A DNA stretch of 64,000 nt from Solibacillus sp. FSL H8-0538 (GTDB lineage Bacteria > Bacillota > Bacilli > Bacillales_A > Planococcaceae), in assembly GCF_038003525.1 (NCBI RefSeq), contig NZ_JBBOPI010000001.1, positions 2,037,001 to 2,101,000 of the forward strand. Reading direction: 5' to 3'. The notes below the pieces were generated by a model that saw nothing but the letters and a program-made list of their open reading frames with translations, was not told the DNA's origin and did no database searches. Positions 1-8,350 of this stretch are shown here, one piece after another. Position 1 is the stretch's first letter. Each line of letters opens with the position of its first letter. A program made the position numbers and the translations under genes.

Positions 1-201
1 TGCTGATTCAATCGTCTTACAAACGTAACCCTCTCCGTCTAAAAAAGAGGATGTGATTTAAGCAATGAACGAAAATCTAGTTGCTTATTACATAGTTTGA
101 GTGAAGATTTATTTAATGCTGTCATTGCAAATAATAATCGCAAAGGACATATCCTAACATACAAGAAACTTCAACACATTTCTACATTATTTTCATTTTA
201 A
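1..201 (+). other. Possible 3' end of a gene cut by the window edge
   Basis: Two overlapping open stretches run off the left edge. One is open from base 2 to a TGA at about base 53; another, in a different frame, is open from about base 47 to a TAA at 199-201. They would join into one reading frame by a one-base change in the A-run near 42-47. I recognise no family in the translation, so this may be a decayed or chance open frame. No start codon can be assigned. Confidence 0.2.
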
Positions 202-208
202 ATCGATA

Positions 209-253
209 AAAAGCCCCTTTAAAAAGCAATTAGTTCATTACTTTTTAAAGGGG
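209..253 (-). terminator. Rho-independent terminator of the ars operon
   Basis: CCCCTTTAAAAAG (214-226) pairs perfectly with CTTTTTAAAGGGG (241-253). Read on the minus strand the stem is followed by CTTTTTATC. It lies just after the last gene of the arsenic operon. Confidence 0.85.
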
Positions 254-263
254 ACAAATAAAT

Positions 264-545
264 TTAGCAGCTTGTCGGTGCGTAGCCTAGTAGTACTAGA
301 CCGATGTTTCCGTTTTCTTCTTCTGCGTGAATTGTTACGTCTGTTAATTGGGCTTCGATTGTTGGGTCAACCGCTACTGCGATGCCTTCGATTATTTTTA
401 CTTTATCTGTTTCTTGGGCAGGATCAAGTGCCACACTTAAATTCATCCCGCAGCAACCTTGTATGCCAAAGAAACGTAATGATTTTACTTCTGACTCTGC
501 TAATACTTGCGTTAAATAAGTTTTACCTTCTGGACTAATTTTCAC
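264..545 (-). CDS. HesB/IscA-like (Fe-S biogenesis fold) protein
   Basis: A 93-residue protein with the HesB/IscA-like fold: it opens with an MKISPEGKTYL-type strand, has a GxxGCCGMNL segment at about 28-37 and ends in a single Cys (TSC). The canonical A-type carrier has one Cys in the middle and a C-terminal CxC; here the middle has a vicinal CC and the end only one Cys, so classical Fe-S carrier function is doubtful. It starts at a GTG that overlaps the arsA stop by four bases (GTGA), so it is translationally coupled to the arsenic operon. A thiol-based metalloid-binding role is inference from context only. Confidence 0.8.
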   Translation of the reverse strand: MKISPEGKTYLTQVLAESEVKSLRFFGIQGCCGMNLSVALDPAQETDKVKIIEGIAVAVDPTIEAQLTDVTIHAEEENGNIGLVLLGYAPTSC

Positions 546-2308
546 TTTACAGTCTCTCCTTTAAGTGCGTGTAAACCTGTAACGCCAACTGGGGCTTCTT
601 TCACCCAGGGAATTGCTACAAAACGGTCACCGCTCTTTTGTTTGATTTCTTCTAACCATTTAACCTCAGCAAGGCGCTTAAGTAAAAGTATCTTACTTTT
701 TGTATCAACCAGAGCGAACGATTGATTTACAACCCACCAATCTACATTTAAACCTGCGCGAAGTAGGTCTTGTTGTAAGCGTGTTGCCTCGTATACTGGC
801 GTTGCTTCTGGTAGCGTTACAATCGCGACACTTGTATAGTTTTTATCACGTAATCGCGGTAAAAGCTTGGCAACAGAAATAGGAATGTCGCCTTGTGAAC
901 GACTAATTTCACGGTGATAGCTTTCCGTTGCATCTAACAACAGCAGTGTATGACCGGTTGGCGCAGTATCAATAATAATCACTTTATCTTGATGTTCTTC
1001 AACAACATTGGCAAATGCACGGAATACCGCGATTTCCTCGGTACACGGAGAGGCTAAATCTTCTTTCACAAAGGCTAGCCCTTCCTCATTCATCGTTTCA
1101 CTCGCTTTTGCTAATACTTCAGCCTCATAATTGGCAATTTCGACTTTGGGATCAATACGACTTACTGTGACATTTTCAATTTGGTCTTCACCAAGTGTCC
1201 AGTTGATATGTGCTGCTGGATCCGTTGTGGTTAAATGCACACGCATCCCTTCTTCTGCCAAACGCAAAGCAATATAAGAAGCTACCGTTGTTTTCCCAAC
1301 GCCGCCTTTTCCCATTGAGAAAATAATTTTTGGTTTACGAGTTAAATAATCCGCAATCATTTCTTCCACATGTGGAATCAAAAGACTATTACTCCCTTGT
1401 TGTACATGTGCAACAGGTTCATCTGTCATCCAAGCTTGCATTCGGTCAATACTTGATAGAGAGTAAGGTACAAACGGTAAGCTATATTGTTTAAAACACT
1501 TTAAGTCTATTGACATAGTTTCAAGTGCAGCCGATTGACGACTAATAAACGCTTTTTCAACAGCATCTTCACTGCTAGATTGCATTAAACCATTAACAAT
1601 GAGTACTTGATTTTCTATGCCTATTTCAAATAACTCACTTGACGCACGAGCTGCTTCCTTTAACGGATTCGTTTCAGGGCGTGTCACAAGCATTAACGTT
1701 GTCTGGTCGCCATTCGTTAATTGCGCAACAGCATCTTTATACATTTCACGCTGAGGCTCCAGTCCTTTTAGTGGCCCTAAGCAAGACGTACCTGTTGTGT
1801 TTTCATCTAAAAATGTAGACCAAGCAGATGGCAACTGTAATAAGCGTAGTGTATGACCTGTTGGTGCGGTATCAAACACGATTGTATCAAATTCATCCAC
1901 GATTTTAGGATTCGTTAATAATGAGGAAAATTCATTAAATGCCGCTATTTCCACCGTACATGCGCCAGATAGTTGCTCCTCCATGTTTTGAAGTACAACT
2001 TCCGGAAGTTTGCCACGATAAGGGCCAACCATTTGCTCTTTATAGTTTGCTGCTGCTTGTTCAGGATCTAAATTTAAAGCATATAAATTATCCGTGCCTT
2101 TCACTTTCGTCGGTGAGTTCAAAAGCGTTTGACCGAAAATATCTTGTAAATTAGAAGCCGGGTCTGTACTAATAAGTAATACTTTTTTTCTTTCACTGGC
2201 CATTGAAATCGATAAGCTACACGCAACAGACGTTTTCCCTACCCCACCTTTACCTGTAAAGAACAAAAAAGGTGTATTCGGAAAACGATTTCTCGTGAAA
2301 CGTTCCAT
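542..2308 (-). CDS. arsA: ArsA arsenite-translocating ATPase subunit
   Basis: 588 residues, the usual length of the duplicated ArsA ATPase that powers the ArsB arsenite channel at the membrane. Each half has a deviant Walker A GKGGVGKT (residues 19-26 and 333-340) and a DTAPTGHT signature (146-153 and 447-454). Cysteines at 117, 176 and 422 correspond in context to the three metalloid-binding cysteines known for E. coli ArsA. It follows arsD by two bases and overlaps the next gene, so ArsD can hand arsenite to ArsA made from the same message. Confidence 0.97.
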   Translation of the reverse strand: MERFTRNRFPNTPFLFFTGKGGVGKTSVACSLSISMASERKKVLLISTDPASNLQDIFGQTLLNSPTKVKGTDNLYALNLDPEQAAANYKEQMVGPYRGKLPEVVLQNMEEQLSGACTVEIAAFNEFSSLLTNPKIVDEFDTIVFDTAPTGHTLRLLQLPSAWSTFLDENTTGTSCLGPLKGLEPQREMYKDAVAQLTNGDQTTLMLVTRPETNPLKEAARASSELFEIGIENQVLIVNGLMQSSSEDAVEKAFISRQSAALETMSIDLKCFKQYSLPFVPYSLSSIDRMQAWMTDEPVAHVQQGSNSLLIPHVEEMIADYLTRKPKIIFSMGKGGVGKTTVASYIALRLAEEGMRVHLTTTDPAAHINWTLGEDQIENVTVSRIDPKVEIANYEAEVLAKASETMNEEGLAFVKEDLASPCTEEIAVFRAFANVVEEHQDKVIIIDTAPTGHTLLLLDATESYHREISRSQGDIPISVAKLLPRLRDKNYTSVAIVTLPEATPVYEATRLQQDLLRAGLNVDWWVVNQSFALVDTKSKILLLKRLAEVKWLEEIKQKSGDRFVAIPWVKEAPVGVTGLHALKGETVK

Positions 2309-2310
2309 GT

Positions 2311-2670
2311 TTACGCATCCCCTTTAAACGACAGACGTACTTTCGGTTTTTTCACTAATTCCTCTTCTGAAAGTCCTGACCACTCGGCAAACTGCGCGTT
2401 CGTTGGGTAACCGCCTTTTGTCACAAGCTCCCCATCAACAAATGTAGCGGGTAAGCAGTCCATACCTTCTGCCATTAGTAACTCATTGATCGCTTGATGT
2501 TCTACAAAGACATTCGGTTCATTCGTTAAATTAAAACGAATCGCCTCGACGTCTGTATTTTTTAAGTTGTTCATAATAAAGGACATTCGCAGTAATTCTG
2601 GATCAATTGATGGACCACAAACACCAGTAGAACAGCACATCGCTGGCTCGTAAATATGGATTTTCCCCAA
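2311..2670 (-). CDS. arsD: ArsD arsenite metallochaperone
   Basis: 119 residues, typical for ArsD, which delivers As(III) to ArsA and acts as a weak repressor. The metalloid site CCSTGVC is at residues 12-18 (Cys 12, 13 and 18). The C-terminal vicinal Cys pairs of some ArsD proteins are absent, as in many Bacillales versions. It lies one base after arsC and two bases before arsA in the same operon. Confidence 0.96.
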   Translation of the reverse strand: MGKIHIYEPAMCCSTGVCGPSIDPELLRMSFIMNNLKNTDVEAIRFNLTNEPNVFVEHQAINELLMAEGMDCLPATFVDGELVTKGGYPTNAQFAEWSGLSEEELVKKPKVRLSFKGDA

Positions 2671-2671
2671 C

Positions 2672-3094
2672 TTATTTCAGCTCCTCAGCTACGAATTGTT
2701 CAATACGTTTTCCGATTCCATCACGTACTTGTTGGAATACAGCCCATTTCTCTTCTTCTGATCCAGTTACTTTTGCTGGATCTTCAAAACCCCAATGCTC
2801 ACGACGAACAGAGGCAGGTGTCATTGGACATTTATCCGCTGCGTCTTCACAAAGTGTCACGACAAGCGTTGCGTTATTTAACGTTTCAGAATCGATAATA
2901 TCTGATGTGTTATTTGAAATATCAATACCGACCTCATTCATCGCTTTTATGGCGTTTGGATTAACACCATGTGCTTCAATACCAGCACTTAAAACGCGCC
3001 AATCAACTGGCAGTAATTTCTTCGCCCATCCGTCCGCCATTTGACTACGGCATGAGTTCCCTGTACATAAGAAATAAAGTGTTTTTATTGTCAT
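2672..3094 (-). CDS. arsC: ArsC thioredoxin-coupled arsenate reductase
   Basis: 140 residues with the low-molecular-weight phosphatase fold. The P-loop CTGNSCR starts at Cys10, and the redox relay cysteines Cys82 and Cys89 lie in LCEDAADKC. This is the S. aureus pI258/B. subtilis type, which reduces arsenate to arsenite and is recycled by thioredoxin. The product is the substrate of the ArsB/ArsA pump encoded beside it. The ATG is preceded by AGGAGGATTATT. Confidence 0.97.
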   Translation of the reverse strand: MTIKTLYFLCTGNSCRSQMADGWAKKLLPVDWRVLSAGIEAHGVNPNAIKAMNEVGIDISNNTSDIIDSETLNNATLVVTLCEDAADKCPMTPASVRREHWGFEDPAKVTGSEEEKWAVFQQVRDGIGKRIEQFVAEELK

Positions 3095-3106
3095 AATAAT
3101 CCTCCT

Positions 3107-4402
3107 TTAGAAAAGTAGTAATGAGATATAAAGTCCAACTAATGTAATGATAAGAATTGGTATCGTAAGCACGATCCCTGTTTTAAAGTAAGTCCCCCAT
3201 GAAATTTTCACATCTTTTTGTGATAACACATGAAGCCATACCAATGTCGCTAGTGAGCCAATTGGTGTAATTTTCGGCCCTAAATCAGAACCAATCACAT
3301 TCGCATAAATTAACGCTTCACGAATGACACCTGTTGTATCCGTTTCAGCAATTGCTAATGCATCGATCATGACAGTCGGCATATTATTCATCACAGAAGA
3401 AAGAAATGCTGCAATAAAGCCCATTGAAATGGTTGCTGCAAATAAGCCTTTATCTGCTGTATATTCGATGACACTTGCTAAGCATTCCGTTAATCCCGCA
3501 TTCCCAAGCCCGTACACAACAACGTACATCCCAATCGAGAAGAAGACGATATTCCACGGTGCACCTTTGACAACTGCTGCTGTATTTACCGCTGCACTAC
3601 GACGCGCCATTATTAAGAAGAAAATCGCGACAAGCCCAGCAATTAGTGAAACAGGCACGCCAATAAACTCGCTTGCGAAATAGCCAAATACTAAAATGGC
3701 TAGCACACCCCATGAAAGCTTGAACATACGATGATCTCGAATCGCTTCATGTGGCTCTTTTAACATCGATAAATCATAGTTTTTTGGAATCGATTTTCTA
3801 AAGTAAAAAAGTAATACTGAAATTGTTGCGATAAGCGAGAATAAATTGGGAATAATCATACGAGATGCATATTCAACAAACCCAATACTAAAGAAGTCTG
3901 CAGATACAATGTTAACTAAGTTACTGACAACAAAAGGAAGTGATGTTGTATCGGCAATAAATCCACTCGCCATAATAAACGGAAAAATCATTTTTTCACT
4001 AAATTTTAAGTTTCGTACCATTGCGAGTACAATCGGCGTTAAAATAAGTGCTGCTCCATCATTCGCAAATAACGCAGCAACAATCGCTCCCAGTATACTT
4101 ACATAGACAAACATTTTAATACCGTTGCCTTTTGCTGCACGGGCCATATGTAATGCCGCCCATTCAAATAAACCAATCTCATCTAAAATCAATGAAATTA
4201 AAATAATCGCGATAAACGATAACGTTGCATTCCAAGTAATATCAACAACTGCTGCGACATCACTAAATCCAACAACGCCTACTATTAAGGCAAGTATTGC
4301 TCCGCCACATGCTGACCAGCCAATATTAAGTCCTTTAGGCTGCCAAATCACAAAAATCAGCGTTACAATAAAAATTAACGAGGCTAAAACTAACATATTC
4401 AC
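3107..4402 (-). CDS. arsB: ArsB arsenite efflux permease
   Basis: 431 residues, strongly hydrophobic throughout with about 11-12 membrane segments, as in ArsB of the ArsB/NhaD ion-transporter superfamily. It exports arsenite alone by proton coupling or together with Ars[15 protein letters not shown] segment at about residue 113 and a NMPTVM segment near 343 match conserved family sites. The GTG start has GGAG six bases upstream. It is the second gene of the operon, three bases after arsR. Confidence 0.95.
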   Translation of the reverse strand: MNMLVLASLIFIVTLIFVIWQPKGLNIGWSACGGAILALIVGVVGFSDVAAVVDITWNATLSFIAIILISLILDEIGLFEWAALHMARAAKGNGIKMFVYVSILGAIVAALFANDGAALILTPIVLAMVRNLKFSEKMIFPFIMASGFIADTTSLPFVVSNLVNIVSADFFSIGFVEYASRMIIPNLFSLIATISVLLFYFRKSIPKNYDLSMLKEPHEAIRDHRMFKLSWGVLAILVFGYFASEFIGVPVSLIAGLVAIFFLIMARRSAAVNTAAVVKGAPWNIVFFSIGMYVVVYGLGNAGLTECLASVIEYTADKGLFAATISMGFIAAFLSSVMNNMPTVMIDALAIAETDTTGVIREALIYANVIGSDLGPKITPIGSLATLVWLHVLSQKDVKISWGTYFKTGIVLTIPILIITLVGLYISLLLF

Positions 4403-4405
4403 TGG

Positions 4406-4720
4406 CTACTCCTCCACACATCCGCATTGTATTTTACAATCACATGTTGAAAGTGGCGCAATTTGTTGTAGAATTCCTACCATGAGTGCTGTTTGATCCT
4501 CGACAATACGATAATGCTTCCACGTGCCGACTTTGCGTTCTGTAATAATGCCAGCCTCTTTCAATTTACGTAAATGTTGACTGACTGCTGGCTGTGAGAT
4601 ACCTAGCACATCGACAAAATCGCAAACACATACTTCGCCTTTTTTCAAACAGGCAAGTAATTTTAATCGATTTGCGTCAGCAACTGCCTTTAACTGTTTT
4701 TCCATAAAATCCAGTTCCAT
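4406..4720 (-). CDS. arsR: ArsR arsenic-responsive repressor
   Basis: ArsR/SmtB winged-helix repressor. I start it at 4720, where AAGGAGGATTTT precedes the ATG, giving 104 residues. A longer open frame to 4777 begins inside the operator and has no ribosome site. The As(III) site GEVCVCDF (Cys31 and Cys33) lies in the metal-binding helix just before the recognition helix ISQPAVSQHLRKL. The C-terminus is unusually Cys-rich (CDCKIQCGC). It is the first gene of the operon and probably represses its own promoter until arsenite binds. Confidence 0.95.
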   Translation of the reverse strand: MELDFMEKQLKAVADANRLKLLACLKKGEVCVCDFVDVLGISQPAVSQHLRKLKEAGIITERKVGTWKHYRIVEDQTALMVGILQQIAPLSTCDCKIQCGCVEE

Positions 4721-4770
4721 AAAATCCTCCTTGATTGATCGTTGATGTGAAATAACTTGTTCGCATTCAA

Positions 4771-4790
4771 ACATCATTATATAATAATGT
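4771..4790. promoter_or_regulatory. Probable ArsR operator
   Basis: ACATCATTATATAATAATGT is a near-perfect 20-base palindrome (nine of ten pairs), placed between the predicted promoter and arsR. Its position and A/T-rich dyad fit ArsR/SmtB operators. Confidence 0.7.
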
Positions 4791-4796
4791 ACTTAT

Positions 4797-4823
4797 ATTA
4801 TAGCGAAACAGCGTCATTTTCAA
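4797..4823 (-). promoter_or_regulatory. Predicted sigma-A promoter of the ars operon
   Basis: On the minus strand TTGAAA (4818-4823) is followed 15 bases later by TATAAT (4797-4802), or 17 bases later by TAATAT. The operator at 4771-4790 lies directly downstream, consistent with repression by ArsR. Confidence 0.55.
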
Positions 4824-4934
4824 TACATTTTTGAAAGACTGAACTACGCTTTATTTCATCCGTTTGGAAAAAGACGTTGTACTGCTTCTTGCATTTGAGG
4901 TATTTCATTTCATTTTTCACCTTATTAGAATATT

Positions 4935-4967
4935 AAAAAGCCAAGGAATCTAATCATTCCCTGACTT
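4935..4967 (-). terminator. Terminator after the long Sir2 gene
   Basis: AAGTCAGGGAAT and ATTCCTTGGCTT form an imperfect hairpin, followed on the minus strand by TTTTTAATA, about 60 bases past the stop of the Sir2 gene. Confidence 0.7.
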
Positions 4968-5025
4968 CTGATCTAACGCATCTTTTAGTTTTCTACCTTC
5001 CCAAAAATCGTTAGCCCTGAATTTT

Positions 5026-6414
5026 TCATTCCATTAATAGTCCTTTTAATTCTCTGCAAATTTTTGCAATATCACCGTATGCCGTATGCTGAAATTCCAC
5101 TGATGTATTTATTTCTTCGCCATTGATGAGCACGGCATTTGCAGTCTCATTTTTTTCATAGACTAATTCATTAAAAGGTGCTACTTGTAAGGAAGTGCCG
5201 ACAACGATTAGTAAATCTGCCTTTTGCACAGCTAGAATGGCCTCATCATATTGGTGAACTGGATCTCCAAAAAATACAACATTCGGCCGTAAATTAGATC
5301 CGCACTCGCATTTTGGCACATGATGCTTTTTCAATACTTGCACTAATGGATAGGTCATCTGACACTTCAAGCAAATACACTGATGCATATTTCCATGCAT
5401 CTCAATGACTTTTTGGCTGCCTGCTATTTTATCCAAGCCATCCACGTTTTGCGCAATAATTGTTACATCCTTATGCAGATCGCTCTGTAGCCATTCAAAA
5501 AAGAAATGTCCAATATTTGGTTTTATCGCATTGATTGTTGCGAGCAATGCTTCTTGGGTAGGAAATGGTGAAATGGGAGAGAGTGTTTCTTCGCATAAGT
5601 GATAAAATGCATCCCAAAATGTTTCAGGTTCATGTTCAAAAGTTAATTGATTTAATTTCTCTAATACAGATGGATTATTTCTCCACATGCTCTCTGCTGA
5701 TGAACGATAATCTGGGATGCCGCTAATCGTACTCATACCTGCACCTGAAAGTATGACAATGTTGTTCGCGTTTTTAATCAAATAACTCACTTCTTTAACT
5801 TCTGAAAGCGTGTTTTCAGTAAGCTTTCTTCTATATTTAAAGGATTTCTCTCTCACACGATTTTCTACAGCAAATTTCATCCCCTTTTCTATGCTGAAAA
5901 GGGCATCTTCTGTAAAATCAGCATACGGAGCCCCTTCTTCGTTGTAAGCAGGAATTTTCCAATACGCACTATCTAATGAAGGAAGCCCATCAATTGTCTC
6001 GATAAGCCTTGTATGAAAATGATCATGCTGACTAAAGGAAGCTTCTGCATTTCTCGCCCCATCATGGAATACTAATTGCCACGTTTCTTCATACGTCATT
6101 CCCGTAATTTCACCGAACACATGATTTTTCACAAAAAATCCAATGCCCCCGAGCAAGTTCCGGTAATGTGGAATATGAATGCTGCCGAGTATTTCAAATG
6201 GATTCGTTGGACTAGCTAGAACACCCGAATTTTTTGTCCACATAGTATGACTTTCTCCTTCTCCAACAAATTCACATAAAATAAATGTCCCGAATTCGTT
6301 AGTGAAATTCATATTTATTACATGTAGGGACCCTTCAAATACTGGCACATGATCCCCTTCATGTATGTCCTTTTTATAAAAATCCTCCAGCACCTTCAAC
6401 ACCGGTTTGCCCAA
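5026..6414 (-). CDS. Sir2-family NAD-dependent deacylase with a long N-terminal extension
   Basis: 462 residues. Residues from about 205 onward form a complete sirtuin: NAD-binding SGAGMS (223-228), GIPDYRS (232-238), QNVD (322-325), catalytic His340 in EMHGN, zinc cysteines C348xxC351 and C369xC371, and the GTS motif near 406. Residues 1-205 are a separate domain rich in aromatic residues and histidines (QHDHFH at 129-134) that I do not recognise. The usual bacterial CobB is about 240 residues, so this is a fusion. Its substrate could be acyl-lysine or another NAD-linked reaction such as ADP-ribosylation. It is transcribed alone, with its own terminator. Confidence 0.9.
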   Translation of the reverse strand: MGKPVLKVLEDFYKKDIHEGDHVPVFEGSLHVINMNFTNEFGTFILCEFVGEGESHTMWTKNSGVLASPTNPFEILGSIHIPHYRNLLGGIGFFVKNHVFGEITGMTYEETWQLVFHDGARNAEASFSQHDHFHTRLIETIDGLPSLDSAYWKIPAYNEEGAPYADFTEDALFSIEKGMKFAVENRVREKSFKYRRKLTENTLSEVKEVSYLIKNANNIVILSGAGMSTISGIPDYRSSAESMWRNNPSVLEKLNQLTFEHEPETFWDAFYHLCEETLSPISPFPTQEALLATINAIKPNIGHFFFEWLQSDLHKDVTIIAQNVDGLDKIAGSQKVIEMHGNMHQCICLKCQMTYPLVQVLKKHHVPKCECGSNLRPNVVFFGDPVHQYDEAILAVQKADLLIVVGTSLQVAPFNELVYEKNETANAVLINGEEINTSVEFQHTAYGDIAKICRELKGLLME

Positions 6415-6606
6415 ATGTTGTCCCCCTTTGTCAAAAAGTTACTTTCTATAACCACTATAAAATAAACAGCGTAATAGCCTGTATTACTTTATCAAAAGCG
6501 CAGTTTTCAGGATTAGAAAGAGTATTGTGCTCCCAGACCCACCCGCTCGCTACTTGCTAACGAAATACTGGCATACGTTTTAAAGGTCCAATCTAGCTGT
6601 TACACT

Positions 6607-7848
6607 CTAACTTGAACTTTCACTAAAATTCGGTGAAATATGCTCCTTCGTTAGTTTTTCTAAACCAACTAAACCAATAGTATAGTGATTAAAAAAATCA
6701 CTTAATAAAACTGTAATTGTTCTATTTTCTAATTGAATACTTGCTTTAAATAATTCTACTTTCTCTTTCGTTAGTGAGTACTCTTCAAACTGCGCATTTG
6801 AAAAATATTGCTCAAAAAATCTTCTTTTTGAATCTTTATCGCCAATACCAACAATTAAATTGGCATGTGATTGTTCAATAGCCCGTTTTAAAATGCCTGC
6901 TCTCGTATCTCTAAGCTCTTTATAAAAAGGTTTTAGTTTAGATTTCAGATTAAATTTGAATGCATTTAAATATTGTAATTTATCTAAGTTTGAATAGGGC
7001 CATTGATCTTTTTCATTTCTGCGAGGAAATGGCCGGAAATCCATTAATGTTATATTAAATTGAGAGTTATTATTATATAAGTTCTTTTGATAGTAATTTT
7101 TTATAATGTTATAGTTATCTTTATTAATTCCTTTTTTTACAAACCACTCTTTATCAGGTTGTAGGAAGTGCAGCACTATTCTCGCCTGAAATTCAAGCAT
7201 TGGTGCAAATAAACTAGTGTCCTCCCGAAGCTCTCCTCTTAATTTTTTCATCACTTTTTTATACTGTTCCTCAATATTTTCTGGAATTTCATAATATCCA
7301 TCTTTCCAATAATTCGGATTTAAATAACAATCCGGATTATTTCCAAACACCTCACAGTTTGTTTGAATGACATTTTGGAGCTCATATCCACCTAAACCTT
7401 CTTCATTACCTAAAAAGATTATTTTACTCTTATTATTATCACCATAACCTACAAAAGCTAAAAGTTTCGCGGTCTCTTCCGTCGATAAATTGTATGTCCC
7501 TTTGGAATCGTTGTTGTTATTCGTCTTTTCTTCCTTTTTGTTGCTAAAGACGATATCTTCAACAATTTCATCGCCTTCAAGTAAAATGCCAATATATTTT
7601 TTGTCTTTCTTTCTATCCGTTTCTATTTCTCCGAAAGCTAAATTATTTAAATACTTCATATGTTGATAAAGCGCAGAATCCGTACGATTTTCCAAAATAC
7701 TATACTTATCTAACATAGAGTTAGCAAATTTCTTGCCATGCTTCCCCATCTTTCTATTTTTTGCATTGCTCATATGCTTTCTAAAATCTGGTAACTCTTG
7801 GATACATACCTGATTTTCTACTTCTTTCCACGGTCTCTTACTTCCCAT
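6607..7848 (-). CDS. Unrecognised 413-residue protein
   Basis: I do not recognise this family with confidence. The N-terminus is basic (GKHGKKF at about 37-43); an Asn/Lys-rich linker at about 105-118 separates it from a globular C-terminal region. That region has a glycine-rich strand-turn (IIFLGNEEGLGG), an LMDFRPFPR segment, an LIVGIGDKDSKR segment and a final strand ending in SDFFNHY. The alternation resembles a Rossmann-like or uracil-DNA-glycosylase-like alpha/beta layout, but this is a weak impression. The start follows GGAGGAGATTAA... with a good ribosome site. It is monocistronic between the Sir2 fusion and the helical-repeat protein, all on the minus strand. Confidence 0.75.
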   Translation of the reverse strand: MGSKRPWKEVENQVCIQELPDFRKHMSNAKNRKMGKHGKKFANSMLDKYSILENRTDSALYQHMKYLNNLAFGEIETDRKKDKKYIGILLEGDEIVEDIVFSNKKEEKTNNNNDSKGTYNLSTEETAKLLAFVGYGDNNKSKIIFLGNEEGLGGYELQNVIQTNCEVFGNNPDCYLNPNYWKDGYYEIPENIEEQYKKVMKKLRGELREDTSLFAPMLEFQARIVLHFLQPDKEWFVKKGINKDNYNIIKNYYQKNLYNNNSQFNITLMDFRPFPRRNEKDQWPYSNLDKLQYLNAFKFNLKSKLKPFYKELRDTRAGILKRAIEQSHANLIVGIGDKDSKRRFFEQYFSNAQFEEYSLTKEKVELFKASIQLENRTITVLLSDFFNHYTIGLVGLEKLTKEHISPNFSESSS

Positions 7849-8002
7849 TTAATCTCCTCCATTTTTTAGTCCAAAAATCCTTTTTCCCAAACACTATAGT
7901 CGGCTTACTAAAAGCATACCCTTTCCTGCGTAAAAGCCCCTATTACGGCCTTTTTATTATGATGTAGTTGTGCTTAAAAATAATGAAAAGGGAGTGGGGT
8001 TA

Positions 8003-8275
8003 ATGGTTAATTTATATACAGTCATTGATCAGTATCAACGAGGGTATACGAATGTATTAAACAGATTGATCGTTTTCAGGAAGGAACAAATTTCTTTTAA
8101 TAATAGCGACTTAAACCATCTTTATAGACAATTCACTTCGACAAATCCTTCTAATAATGCTTCTGATTTTTTACAATTTCTTCAATCGAACTTTTCCTCT
8201 CTTTCTCTTTCTCAATATCGAACACATCAACAAATCGTTTCATATTTAAAAGAAGAAATCGAAAAATCTGCTTAA
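8003..8275 (+). CDS. Small hypothetical protein (90 aa)
   Basis: 90 residues, soluble, helix-rich, rich in Ser/Asn/Gln. I start it at 8003, where GGGAGTGGGGTTA precedes the ATG; an in-frame start 33 bases earlier has no ribosome site. It is followed within a few bases by a strong terminator and is convergent with the helical-repeat gene. No family recognised. Confidence 0.65.
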   Translation: MVNLYTVIDQYQRGYTNVLNRLIVFRKEQISFNNSDLNHLYRQFTSTNPSNNASDFLQFLQSNFSSLSLSQYRTHQQIVSYLKEEIEKSA

Positions 8276-8280
8276 CACAA

Positions 8281-8318
8281 AAGTCTAAATCAGATTTTTT
8301 TCTGATTTGGACTTTATT
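8281..8318. terminator. Bidirectional terminator between convergent genes
   Basis: AAGTCTAAATCAGA (8281-8294) pairs with TCTGATTTGGACTT (8301-8314), with T-rich sequence on the plus-strand side. It serves the 90-residue gene and probably also the opposing gene. Confidence 0.8.
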
Positions 8319-8350
8319 TCTTTTTCTACTTCTTGCTTGTCCGAACAGTG

